NCBI GenBank assembly: GCA_035578175.1
Contig: JAQMRL010000003.1
Span: 103,218,969-103,282,968, forward strand
DNA length: 64,000 nt
Reading direction: 5' to 3'
Source of the DNA: Catonia carolina
Taxonomy: Eukaryota; Arthropoda; Insecta; Hemiptera; Achilidae
Position 1 is the first letter of the stretch. Every line of letters begins with the position of its first letter. Below are positions 34,643 to 46,920 of the stretch, one piece after another. Position numbers and translations under genes: made by a program. The notes below the pieces were generated by a model. That model saw only the letters and a program-made list of their open reading frames with translations, ran no database searches and was not told the origin of the DNA.

Positions 34643-36619
34643 TTAAGTGAAGCATATTGACTTGAATCTCATTTTGTGTTTACTTAAAATTACATTAAAT
34701 TTCTACTTCTTTGATTTTTGGTTGTAAATTAACGGCTTAAACTGTGTTTTACTAAGTAAGTATTTATACAAATCGTTACCACGTTATTGTAGGCTACAGG
34801 CTTACTCACAGTAGGTGTCAATTTTGTACTAACATAGAAGATACTTTTGTATTTAAAATCCATTTACAAAAGTTGTAAAATTTTAATTTCCTTAATTTTT
34901 GTAAATTTGATTTCGGTCTAAATTACACCTCAAAATGTATAATTTGAAAGTCTGCCATTTTGAAAAATCTATTTTTCACTAATTTTTTATTTTCTTCCAT
35001 TAGAAGTAACATTTTGAAAAATACTTTCCTAGCGACGCCTACCACCCATATGAAACTTTCATATCAAATGATTCGTGATTCTGGAGGTTTCGTGATGAGT
35101 GACGGAGTCAGTGAGCAAGTTTCGCTTTTATATTTATTTATAAAATTATGTGCCAGGCTGAAGTTAAAAACTGCTAATAGAAGTCAAAAATAAACAAAAT
35201 TTTTTAAATTTTTACAAACCCTTATTACTTTAGATACTTTATTTTTAACCACTAAGTAGGATATAAAACAAATAAAAATAGCATGATAATTTTTGAAAAA
35301 AGTAAAATATCCTTTGACATAAACACTTTCAATTCAGACTGTTTTTCTTTTTTACTCCTAATTCAGTAGATCACGACTTCGTTTTAATCCTCTTGTTTGT
35401 GGTATGTTACTTCTTATAGCTGAAATAAAATCGTACAGCTATTGAACTAAGGAATTCGGATTGGTCGTAGTCAGCTATAAAATGTTGAATAAATTGATTA
35501 AGCGTTCACAAAGAGCACGTTTCGATCATTGTGAAGGGTTTGTAATAATTGATTATTCATTTTTCATTTACTTTTATTAATTTTTAGGGAAAATGGTTTA
35601 TGTTGGTGCTTTCGGACTGAATTATCTCTGAAATTAATATGTACGGGTACATAGAACATTCTTTTAAGTTGTATTTTATTTTGTTTAATAAATACTTGTC
35701 TGCCAATTTTTATGAAATATTAACACAAAGTTGGATTCTATAATTTTATAATACTTGTTATTTCTTATTAATATTTACACAATTGTTATAGAAATACAAA
35801 ACAAATTATTTACTACCACAAAATTTCACTGTTTACATTTCACGCTATACTGTTACCTTTATTTTTGAAAGATGATTACCATTGTCCTTAGTTTGACTTT
35901 TAAATTTATACAGAAACCTTATCAAAATATGTCATCAAATTCTCTCTGATTATTTTAAAATGATAGTACTTATTTTATTAAAATATAAAAGAATCGTATA
36001 ATTTTTTTATATTTTTTTACAAATACCGTGATTTCTTAATATTTTAAAATTAATTCGGTTAACATAAATCATACTTAACGTTATTTATTTTAAATAACGA
36101 TTAGTTGTAGTTTCTTTTAAATAATTGAGCAGGTAAGTTCATAGAAAGGTTGTCATGGCCAATAAGTTAGCAGTTAGTTACAAATCTCACGGTTCAAGAG
36201 TATTGGGTAATCCTTAACTCTTGATTATTTTAAAAGTCTTCTTGAATTTATTCTACTTTCTCGTATTGTAATACATAAACTATAAAGAAAGTTGTGTAAT
36301 TAATCAAAATTTTTTCTTTATATTTTTCTTAACAAAGGAAAACGTAAACGATTAGAATATTTTTAGGGAACTAAAATGTAATTCAGATTTATGGGGATGT
36401 TTCTTCATTTGTTATATAAAAATTTAAAACAAGTATTGCATCTACAAATTGAATAATTTTTTTAGATTTTTTTTATCCAAAAAGCAGTCTAATCGAACCC
36501 AGGATCTTTTGCTTTGTGGTTCAACGTAAACTAGCGCTGCGGCAGCTGTAACAGGGCGCCGACATACCCTACTAGTAACTAACGAAACGTTACATGAAAA
36601 TGAAACCTTCTACTTCTAC
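34643..36619. other. No recognisable gene
   Basis: AT-rich unique sequence. A short SINE-T head remnant (tctaatcgaacccaggatct) lies at about 36488-36560. Nothing else is supported. Confidence 0.5.
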
Positions 36620-36860
36620 CTTCTCGAAAATGAAACCTTTACATGCCACATTTACCCGGTAATCTCTCACGTAGGCTCCAAAGAAAATGGGTACAGTCAA
36701 CTTGTAATAAACTAAAAAAATTTCCCTTTAGAGTCTTGCTACAGAGTACAGTTCTTTCTTTAGTCATTCACGTCATGTTTGGACCCACCACAATAGAAAG
36801 AAATTTTCAAATTTTAGTACTAGCTGTATTAAGTAGGCCTACATACTGTTGTAAATAACA
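36620..36860 (+). pseudogene. Jockey-type LINE C-terminal fragment
   Basis: The frame from about 36640 reads MPHLPGNLSRRLQRKW, matching the C-terminal LRHLPSNVQRRLRRKW motif of the jockey remnant at 7485-7975. Similarity stops soon after, and the rest of the frame is not recognisable. Probably a very short, old 3' fragment. Confidence 0.5.
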
Positions 36861-36965
36861 TTAAGAATTTTAAAAAAAATGTTTAGTTTGGTTTTTGACC
36901 GTTTACTTTGAACCCAATAAAACAGTTTCAATTTTGTTTTCATGTGATTCCTTTTATTCTGTATA

Positions 36966-37660
36966 TACAGGGTGATTTTTAAGTATGAAACTGCTTTATA
37001 TTGCATAACTGAGACGTACTATGCGGAAGAAGCTTATACGGATCTACGTAGTTATAAAAATCCAACTTTTTGATGGTTTTGAAATTTTTGTCCGTCATCT
37101 TGGATCCGCCATTATGAATTCAACTTTATGTTTTTAAATGGGATGGTAATCATCTGACAGGTAATTTCAATGTGAAATTTTAAGAAACACAATGGCGCAA
37201 ACCCTTTATCGAAAAATGCCTTCATTTTGAGTTGTTGTCGATGTTTAGATCATCAGCCGAAAGGCTGGTTTGAACCTGTCGAGGTTTTACAGTAAAACGA
37301 GGAGTGAGGTGGTTTACGATTGCCTTCCTCACTGAGTGGAAAAGTATGCTTATCGGCATGCCGGGTCCTCTGAAAAGCACATTTTTTCACTCCGCAAATG
37401 ACACCTTTACTTCATTCACCACAGGGTCTGGCTATAATGAAATTCATTACTTTCAGAGGAGACAACTCTGATTAGTGTCTTTTGCACCTACCTCTTCTGT
37501 TCTTAAATGATTTAGTCATTAATTGGCTGATCATGTGATAAGAAACAGAATTATTTATTTTAGCCTTTAGCGTTTCGAGTTATAAGCATACAAAGTTACA
37601 ATTTTGGAAAAATTGTGTTTAGTAATAAAAAAAGGAAGAATGCACTGCATAAACTATTTT
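36966..37660. repeat. Candidate transposon-like repeat interrupted by R450 copy 8
   Basis: Starts acagggtgatttttaagtat, a terminus style common in insect repeats. It includes catcttggatccgccattat and aacacaatggcgcaaaccct before R450, and gcgtttcgagttataagcat after it. Single copy here, so its boundaries are unproven. Confidence 0.35.
37231..37566 (-). repeat. R450 repeat, copy 8
   Basis: Reverse copy lacking the outermost head. It appears to interrupt another repeat that begins with acagggtgatttttaagt at 36967. Confidence 0.85.
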
Positions 37661-38583
37661 TTTTGCATTTTTCAATCATCATTAATCTGAAGAAAAAAGT
37701 TTAGTGAGCCTGGATAGGGTTTGGAGTTCCGGTTTAGACCGAAAGTGACTCAAAACCGGTACCCAAAACCAAAAATCAAGAAATCAAAGTCGGAACTTGG
37801 AAACAAAATAGTGTCATTCGATTCCTTTTAAAGAGTAGATACAGAAAACACTAATGTTTTTCCCATTAAGTCAAAGTTAAGCCTTTTTTAAAATTGCCGC
37901 CGGCCATGAGACACATTGTCACATGAAAGAGATTTTTGTAAATGTGATAGTGTAATGGATATTTTAGTGTACATGTGTCTTTTCTTAGTACAAATAAAGT
38001 TATCTGTGCGTTTATCGTTTCATTTCTTTTCATATGCTATTTATTCATTTATTTTTTTAGTCTTAGGGAAACATAGAACTAAAAGTATGGAGTGAACAGG
38101 GAAATGCAATAATAAACCAGTTAATAATATATCTCTAAATCACGCACACAACGCGAGCCCAATTGATAGTTAAATATTATATGAAGTTTCTTAAAACATA
38201 AATTTTCAATAATATAATAAATTATTGAAATTGAAGAACGTTAGTGACTAATAAGATAAATGTGTTGCTATAATGAACACGTCATTATTAAAAATGTTTT
38301 TCCTGTTTTATGGACATATTACATATTATTTATTATATTTTTAATGTAATAAATTGCATAGAGGGTAGGCTACTGAAAAGTGTGTTTAGAATATATTAAA
38401 AAAATTAAATAACGGATAAAGGTGTTCGTCCTACTTCTTATTGTATTACCTACGCTACATATCCTACTGACATACAGACAATAATTATGTAGGCCTACAA
38501 TTTAGTAGGCTAGTTTAGTTTATATTGCAGGCTATTATGTGTTCGTTACAATTCTTTTCCTTATTACTGTCTGTATTATTGTC

Positions 38584-38620
38584 TCTTTGTTTGTTTGTTT
38601 GTTTATTTGTTTGTTTATAA
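38584..38620. repeat. (TTTG)n microsatellite
   Basis: About eight TTTG/TTTA units. Confidence 0.85.
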
Positions 38621-38859
38621 AAAACAATATTGTTCATTTTTACTGGGACACCGTCTATGTCTGCTACTATATGAATGGATGTTTTTTTAGAGTAAGAAGT
38701 GGTCCGACAAGTTGATAGACTTACATGTGAATAATTTAACAAAAAGTGAATTTTTGTGTTCATTTAAAACCAGATCAACTGTTTTGAACGACTGTTAGTC
38801 GGGAGACCGTAAGGTTACCTTACGAAACTCATAATGGAATCAGTGGATTTTAAGTGTAA

Positions 38860-38965
38860 AAATTTTCAGATCCTAATCGGAAATCAAAACCGGTATTTTC
38901 CGTGCAGTACATATCACTGGTATAATAGTGCAACACTGTTATCATTAAACCACGGAGGCGTCATT
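38860..38965 (-). repeat. SINE-T head remnant
   Basis: Complement of a tRNA-like head: tcagatcctaatcggaaatc ... taaaccacggaggcg. Confidence 0.55.
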
Positions 38966-39607
38966 ACAGTTTTGGCAAATTTTGATTTAAATATCGTTTT
39001 CTCCCATAACTTATCATACTACTGGTTTAAGGCCATAAAATATTCAATTTTTTTCTTAAATCAATAAGTCAATTAAGAAAAAGTGTAGGATTCTGAGCGG
39101 TCAATAAAATGAATCCCTTGGAAAAGATGTAACTAGATTTTCTTATACTTACTATAAGAAACTGTAATGAAAAATTATCTTTGGCAAAAACAATATTTTT
39201 AAATCATGGGAGGAAACCTTCATCTAAACATCGTTTTAGTTGGTACAATGAGAAGAAATTGAGCGAGTTTAACTAGATTAAACAGATTAACTAGTTTAAA
39301 TAATAGAGTCTATTCACAATTAAAAGCTCGTATTTGAACTACAAAATATTTAAACAAAAATAGTTAAATTGTAGGTGTGTTTTTGTTCTTGATAATGTAA
39401 AGCGTTACTCTAAAATTACAGATCCGACTACGGTGATTAGCATAATATTCGTAAATTTTTAAGATTACTTCGTCAAAGAAGAAAAATTCTGTGTAAACAT
39501 TATGAATTATTAACATATTTTGTTATTTTATACACTTTTAATCTACTATTATTATTGAGACTGTAATTTTTTGTCTTATCAGAACTGCTCGTACATTTTT
39601 CCTAGAC

Positions 39608-40322
39608 TTAAGGGGAGACTGTACTTTGTATCCCGCCAAAGTTAAATTTGTTTTTTTATAGGATTTTATAATTTGTTTTTTATATTTGTTTTTTATAGGA
39701 TTGGTAAGAGATAGGAAAATAAAACTCTACAAATTTATAGCTGCCGGGTTTCTCTAGCTACTGACATTTTTTCAATTTTATTTTTTGGATCATTTAAAAA
39801 AAACGAATAACACAAATTTGTTACAAATTTTTTTCTACTTTTTTGCGTAATACTAATCATTTTTGGGGCACCTGAGGACGTCATAAAAATGTCGGTATGT
39901 GTGGATGTGCAAGGTGAAAAACTGGTAAAAATTTCAGCCTGGTTTAAGTGTTAAAAATCTAAATTTACGGGAAAAGGCAAAAATCAAAATTTACATAGAC
40001 AAGGACATTTCCCATCACCAGTTGGTTAGAAAGCTGAAACAACAGCTGAGCAATATTAAAAACAGTGATGTAGATATTTTAAAAAACTAAAATACCCTTT
40101 GCACTAAAACGAGCCGTAGGCTATAAAATTATGGAAAATATTCATTTTTGGGACCATTATAATTCTGGGTAAACTTGACAAAAACTTAATTTTTTCATTA
40201 AAACTATTTTTTAACGTAATATAATGTTCTTTTTCTGGTACATCTAGGCCTAAACTATTGGAAAACATAAAAAACCAAAAATCGAAATTTTCAGCTAAAA
40301 CCATCGTGCAATCTTTCGTTAA
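39608..40322. mobile_element. MITE family M2, copy 2 (TTAA-flanked)
   Basis: 715 bp in the same orientation as copy 1, TTAA at both ends. Left end TTAAGGGGAGACTGTACTTT; right end complement TTAACGAAAGATTGCACGAT. It differs from copy 1 by small indels, for example a shortened centre. Confidence 0.75.
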
Positions 40323-40519
40323 GATACGTATGTTAGAGGTCATAAAAATTTTGTTTAGATAGCCGATAATTGTAATCAAAATCGTTACAGCATTTAATCC
40401 AGAATTTTAGGAAAAGTACCAATAAAACAATTTTTCTGGTGTTACCGATTCACAAAAGAATGGTTATATCCATTTCAGGCAACTTGCATGATAGTTTCAT
40501 TATAAAAAATTAATAAATC

Positions 40520-41296
40520 AGGTGTGAAACACTCACACGAGACTTTCTCTTGTCAATGCAAATACTTAGCAATATAACCTAACATTAGAAATAAAACATT
40601 AGAAATAAACAAAAAAACTAACCTCAAAAACATAACCTTATTTTAATCATGAGTGAAAGACGCAAAATTAAAATCAACCACAGTTTGGCTTAAAAATAAA
40701 GCAATTCACTCTTTCTCGCTAAACTAGGCTCTACAGAGAAAAATGCTCGAAATAAAAGTTGTAGATCCTTTAATTTTCTAAATTTTGATTAGGTTATACA
40801 CTTTTATCGTAAAATGCATACTAAGGCTGAAATGTTTTAAATAAATCGATTTTTTACACGTTTTCGTGAGAAAAAACAAAATTGCTAATTACCGCTAAAC
40901 TAAGCGTTATACAAAAAAATGTTTGAAATATAAGTTGCAGGATTTTGTAAATTTTCTACAACTTTTATTAAATACACTTTTGCGCTAAAATGCATATTTA
41001 AGTTGCATTTATAAAAGAACATTTTTTTACGGGAAAACAACCTTTCCAAGAATTTCAGCAGACATGGCGCCTACCCTATCTTGTAGAGCATAAAATATTT
41101 AGTAAATAAGGCGATATTTAAAAACATCGTAGGAGCCGGTTTGGAGAAAATTCCAAAAAGTGAAAAATGACACAAATAAACTACTACTTCCGATTGACCA
41201 ATTTTGATGAAAATGTTCGTGTCGGGTTCCCTCCTTGTATCTAAATTAAGTTCCTAGTTTCAAGTTTGTACAATGTTTCGTTCTTGAGATATTCTG

Positions 41297-41336
<40 letters not shown>

Positions 41337-41349
41337 GCGCGCGCGCGCG

Positions 41350-41404
<55 letters not shown>

Positions 41405-41542
41405 CAATCGCTAAAAACATGTTTTTTGGGTTCAGGGGATCTGAAAACGTGTAGATCCGGTGAAAACTCGATTTCAAAAAATCGACATGAAAACAATACT
41501 TTCCTTTCTATATATATTCATAAAGGCAAGAGAAAGTAAAAA
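40520..41542 (+). repeat. R1000 repeat, copy b
   Basis: Complete copy. It starts ggtgtgaaacactcacacga, contains a (CA)n(CG)n(CA)n tract at 41300-41401, and ends ggcaagagaaagtaaa. Short inverted ends (actttctcttg.c / ggcaagagaaagt) are visible. Confidence 0.85.
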
Positions 41543-41610
41543 GTAAAGTACTGTGTTACTGATTCATAATTATAATAGGAGGCACTATTTCGTTCTGTTA
41601 AATCTTTTCC

Positions 41611-42556
41611 TTAAGGCCTATTCCCTCGACGTTAGTTTACTAGCTGCTAGTACTAGCAGTTGATTAATAAATAGTAACGTTTCCAAACATTTACATCGAG
41701 CTAATTTACTAGCGTTAGTTAATCACGTGACCGTTTGTCCCCTACTAGCGCTAGTAAAATCAAACATGTTCAAAGTCACTAGCGCGCTAGTGAATTCTAC
41801 GTTTTAACTAAACTAGCTGCTATAGCCTGATTTTTGTAAGGAGAGCGCTGGGCAAAACATGCTTCTGCATTAGTAGGCTATAGTCTTGTATGTACTGCAA
41901 TAGTGCAGCGTACATAATCAACAATGAAACCGAATGCCTACAAAATACAATAGGTGTTGTCAATTTTCAACAACACTCTAACTGTACATCTTACTGTCAG
42001 TCAGAGGGGTGGGGGCACGCCCCAGACCACACAGAGCGTGCCCATAGATCTGCGGTTTAGCTACCCTATCCATGCCTGCTTTCGAAATAACGGGCGCTGG
42101 CCGTAGCACCACCGTGTGCTATTCGTAGTACACGGTTGTGCGCAGAATATCCATATGTGGTAGAGCCACGTACAAAGCATTAGCTGCGTAACGACCTCGA
42201 CGGCGACTCGCCCAACGTTTACACGAGTACTGAGGGAAGTGGGGCGCCCTGCGGACGTGATCCGACCCACTCATTTAGGGTGGCCTCTCAGAGGTTATGG
42301 GTTCGCCTGCTAGGTAGCATTCTGAAGCCACTAAGCTGCTTAAATTCCTTCGGAATGGGCGTGGTCGGCAGAGGAGTGAATAGATAAATAGGCTTGTTGG
42401 TCGGAGGGGTATGCGGGGTCGAAGTCAAAAATGCGCATGCGTACTCCAGTGCTCACAGCAATTGGCTTGGCCTTTAGTTGTTCGTTCCCATTTTGCTATT
42501 TTACTAGATAATAGTCTACTAGCTGCTAGTACTAATGTCGTGGGAATAAACCTTAA
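41611..42556. mobile_element. MITE family M1, copy 2, interrupted by a GC-rich insert
   Basis: Same family in the opposite orientation to copy 1. It is flanked by TTAA on both sides (41611-41614, 42553-42556), with ends ggcctattccctcgacgtta and complement ggtttattcccacgac. The element is split: M1-like sequence stops near 41826 and resumes near 42505. Confidence 0.7.
41826..42505. other. GC-rich insert within MITE M1 copy 2
   Basis: About 680 bp, markedly richer in G+C and CpG than anything else in the window, especially 41990-42440. It includes a palindromic tgcgcatgcgta at about 42432 and a gaattccttcggaatgg-like stem near 42340. No coding sequence is recognised on either strand. The open frame at 42270-42061 (minus) has no recognisable motif. 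Clear TIRs or a target duplication could not be found. It may be a non-autonomous element or captured genomic sequence. Confidence 0.5.
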
Positions 42557-42850
42557 TCATCATCTTTTAACGCATACTAAGGCTGAAATCTTTAAAAAAA
42601 ACCCATCAACCTTGAACCCCATGAACCCCATCAAGTTCAGTTAAGAAGTTCGGATAAAATTTGAAAAATAATTTCTAAACAGTATTTTTTCGGATTTATC
42701 ATAGATAATTGGCTAATTTCGCATTTTTAGTATTCACCAGATTTTTAGTGTCATTATAATACTCAATAATAGCTTCAATAATTATTAATTTCAATTATTT
42801 AAGAAATAAGTAATTATAAATAATTTTTGTAATATTATTTTCCTTAATTT

Positions 42851-43174
42851 GTAGTTGTTTAGGTCATCAGCCGAAAGGCTGGTTTGAACCTGTGGAGGTT
42901 TTACAAAGTAAAAAGAGGAGTGAGGTGGTTTAAAATTTCTTTCCTCACCGATTGGAAAAGTACGCTTATCAGCAAGCCGGACCCTCTGAAAAGCACATAT
43001 TTTCCGCTCTGCAAATGACACCTTCACTTCATTCACCACAGGGTCTGGCTGTATAATGAAATTCATTACTTTCAGAGGAGATATAACTCTGATTAGTGTC
43101 TTTCACACCTCTAACTCTGATGTTCTTAAATGATTCAGTCATTTAATTAGCTGCCCATGTGATAAGAAACAGAA
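42851..43174 (-). repeat. R450 repeat, copy 9
   Basis: Reverse copy lacking the head. The minus-strand frame MNFIIQPDPVVNEVKVSFAE, shared by other copies, is open here. Confidence 0.85.
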
Positions 43175-43975
43175 CTTCCTTAATTTATCAACTGGTTTTC
43201 TATGTGTATTATCCAGGGATGCTTTATATAAAATGTTTATTTCCGCAACCAATGCCTGTGCACAGGTGCTTTTACCTTTGCGTGCATAATTTCCGGTAAC
43301 TTTTGAAACGTGGGGGGGGGGAAGCGGGGATGAGATTATTATTATTACACACATTTTTAGTTTGTTTATTTTTTCTCGTTTTTGTTTCTTTTCTTTTATA
43401 TATATTTTTTGTGTCATTATTTGTAAAATAATTATTGTAACTTTCTATAGGAAAAGTAAAGTTAATTTAAATTAATTAATTTCAAATATTCATTAATTTA
43501 ATTAGTTCATTTTCAGAACAGTTTCAAGGTCTTGCAATTTTGATCATGGGATAGAGACATATGGTGAAATATTATTCTACTTCTACGGTATTGTTCTTTA
43601 TGCATCATAATTTGCTGAAATAACCCCTGGGGGAATAAATTATTTCAAAGGCTAGATTAATATTTACTTAATGGATTAATCTCAACGGGGTCTTCAATTC
43701 ATCTTAAAGCAGTTAATTTAATTTAGAAATCATATATTTATTATCTCAACATGATCTTAATCGGCATTTAGCACTGAACTTAAAACGCGGTCAAGTGTAT
43801 CTGTGTTCGCATAGTTTAGCTTGTTAAGCTTTCATCGAAAATTATTGTCACAGCGTTATTTTCAATTATAATAATTATAATTTATTTTTTTAGCGGTATC
43901 AAGCCTATGTTTATCAGCAACTACGTTGGGTAATGGGATATTGTGTTTATCATCATACAGTAGGTCCTCAATTAA

Positions 43976-44150
43976 GCTGCATCCGTAGCGTAGTAGTTAG
44001 CGTGCTAGCCTACAACGCGGAGGACCCGGGTTTCGACTCCCGGCTTCGATCTGTAAATTTTCACAAGTTAAAACCCACGTCTCCATTTCCATAACCCACC
44101 GCAGTCGCTAATAATCAAGTTGTTGGCGCAAAATTAATTAAACTAAAAAA
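43976..44150 (+). repeat. SINE-T copy
   Basis: Head tgcatccgtagcgtagtagt with B box gggtttcgactcccg, body caagttaaaacccacgtctc, tail aatcaagttgttggcgcaaa. Confidence 0.8.
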
Positions 44151-44594
44151 AGATCCTCAATTTACAGTCATGAAGTCTCGTCGGACACCGAAGACGTTAA
44201 ATCCAAACCGGAAAAAAGGGGTGAGGAAATTTTTGTATTCGTATAATATATAGTGATCCTAAGAACTTCATTAGGACTCACAATAGGACAGTAATCATAA
44301 TATGGACGAGTTACTAAATAAAAAACGAAAATATTGTCAATAACCCATTGCCCATTGTTAATGAATTTAACTTTTATTCTGCGGAATTACCAGGCACTTT
44401 TGCTTATTCTCAAACAAAAGAAGGGGTGGGGACGAAACTTTTGTTTTCTCAAAATGAGTGACGTTAAATCCGAGCCATGGTAAATGCAATACCGGTAAAT
44501 TGAGAATCCATTGAATATTTAAAACGAAAAATTTGGTGCAATGTATTTTAAATGGAGATTCTATTCATGAGGTTTGCCAGTATTTCATGTAAAC

Positions 44595-44715
44595 AGAAAG
44601 GACAGGAGAGAACGAGGACGCACGAGAAAGAGATGGGCACATTTAAGAGGTTCGAAACAGGCAGAGATGCCTAATCCTTGAAAGGCAGAAGAAGAAGAAG
44701 AAGAAGAAGAAGATT
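44595..44715 (+). mobile_element. LINE 3' tail with (GAA)n
   Basis: Reads ggagagaacgaggacgcacg, then cgaaacaggcagagatgcct and aatccttgaaaggc, followed by about seven GAA/AGA units. It is the same 3' end as the LINE fragment at 14917-15256, here without RT coding sequence. Confidence 0.7.
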
Positions 44716-46920
44716 TTATTCATCTTTAAATATAGAGCTCTACCTAACAGATTTGAACAATTTCTTCATAACTGTAAAAAGGACGTTTCGGGATTCTGCA
44801 AAATTACGAAAATGAAAATTGATATAAGGTGTAGCGAGATATAATTTAGCGAGTATTTGCGAAGTATATGAGAATATAATAAATATAATAATGATAAGTT
44901 GTGAATGGGAGAATGAAAGAATGAGATGATAAGAATATACTGATAAGTATATGCGAATATAATTTCCATAGCGAGATTTACGAAGTATACAACAAAATAC
45001 AATAAATCGAATTAAGATTTCGGCGGTGCTACTATCCTGGTGGCGACTTTGCGAAGTTCAGTTTGTTTTGAAGGGTTAAATAATAATTATTATTGCATAC
45101 TCGTTATGGTGACAAAAATGGTTCATTTAGGTTCATATATTATTTCATTAACAACATTAATACAAAGGATCGAAAAATGAGAACTAAAAGTGTTAATGGA
45201 ATTTTGAAATTGGTTGTTAAGAATAAATCAGTATTATTGTGCAAAATAATTTGCACAAGTCAGGTATTATAACAATAATATTTCGCAGAACCTACCCTGT
45301 AATTACAGACTCGCACAATTTTTGTAATTTACACATAATTTCCTTAATTAACCATCTTCTCCGGTTTTTGAATAATTTAAATTATTTCTTACTAGAAATT
45401 AGCTTCCGGGTTAGTCCGGTCAAAGATATTCACTTTGAACTTAACATAGGTCCAATTAGGCAAGCGACTATTGGTTTCCACGGGAAATATTTCCTATTAC
45501 AAATATTGAATACTGTGTTCAAAACAATAAAAAGACTTGACAAATTGAAGGAGTATTTCGTGTTATATCAAATTAAATGCTGTTATGTATGACATACCAT
45601 AGAACTCAGGTTCTACGGTTCTAGATCTCATCTCTTTAGAACATGAATTCTAGTTGCAATAAGCAAGAAAAACATAATTAAAAAATCATGAGAAACCATT
45701 AAAAATTGGTATTGATCTGGAATTTAATTTTTCTTTTAATGATTTGGCACGTTTTTATTATTAATACAATTTTTAGATCATCTTAAGGTGTCTTTTACTG
45801 ACATTAGACAATAAAACTTAGCAAGAATTTTTAACTCGTTATCACCAGTAATAATCGTTTAGAATGAAAAAGTTATACAAAATATTTCTGACAGATTAAA
45901 ATTGAACTAACGTTACCTTTAGTTTCCACGGAAAATATTTTCTTTTACAAATACTGAATACCGTGTTCAAAAAAAAGACTCGACAAATTGAAGGGGCATT
46001 TCATGTTATATCAAATTAAATGCTGTTATGTATGTACTACATTGCAGTGGATAGTATATTTGTACTTAGAAAGTAACAATTGAACGAGACAGTAACGAAC
46101 AAATCTATTGTTGAGTGACAATAGGTTATGCGATGTGTGATCTCCTCCTCACTTTCTCACTCTCTCCATCTCTCTCTCCTGTACATCTTAACAGGTTGGC
46201 ATCCTGAATCCTTTTCAATTTTTTTATTACAATGTAGCTTAAGATGACACATTATATTATGTACAATTCAATTTGCACGTATATAAACAGTTCCTGGTAT
46301 TTCCCCAGGATTTATCTTTCTTTTTCACACAGAACAGAATTCTTCATGAAGATATTTTTAGATTATTAAAATTTTCCCTAAAAAGTATTGTTTACTTTGT
46401 TATGATATATTTGATTGTTCATGAGGGAATATACAAAATCTATTTAAGAGAATAAATGTATTAACACGTATTCGTTCTTAACAAATTTATTTTAGAATGC
46501 TACCGGAGATTGTATTCGATGGGATTAAATATGTTTACTTACTCTCATGATGACAAAAAAAATTTACTTTTCATTTAACGAAGTTTCGCAGTAGGCAATG
46601 ATCCCATTGAATAATCCATGTAATGATTCAACAATAATCCAATAATGGTCCAACAACAATCCAATTGAAATTGATTGTAATATTATATTTAATACTTTTA
46701 ATAACGTACACGAATATTTAGGTTAATATAATAATTAAATGGCAAAAAAATTCCGTTGGATGGTTAAGTTTTAAAAAGTTCATGAACTTTAAAATAGGCT
46801 AGAGTATTAAATATTATTTTTTATACAAAAATATAATTTAACGACATTTCTTTTATTTTAATGATAATAAAAGTAATTATTTCATTAATTAAATAAAAAT
46901 AAAGATTAGAATGCATAACA
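44716..46920. other. No gene; contains the 130-bp duplication
   Basis: AT-rich. A pyrimidine-rich tract (ctcctcctcactttctcact...) lies at 46141-46190. Frames are low complexity. Only the 45467-46045 duplication is notable. Confidence 0.5.
45467..46045 (+). repeat. ~130-bp direct duplication
   Basis: Copies at 45467-45597 and 45911-46045 share gtttccacgg.aaatatttt.., acaaat.ttgaat and tatatcaaattaaatgctgt. They diverge by roughly 10-15% by eye. The spacer is unrelated AT-rich DNA. Confidence 0.7.

Noticed and set aside
38584..38620. CRISPR-like or regulatory array
   Set aside because: It is a plain TTTG microsatellite; no spaced direct repeats of CRISPR type occur anywhere in the window.
41260..41496. 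Cys/Val and Thr/His repeat proteins from frames over (CA)n
   Set aside because: Simple translations of the microsatellite in R1000; the same occurs at 4458, 54246, 63610 and 63726.
42061..42270. 69-residue minus-strand frame in the GC-rich insert as a gene
   Set aside because: GC-rich DNA has few stops; no recognisable motif and no supporting context.
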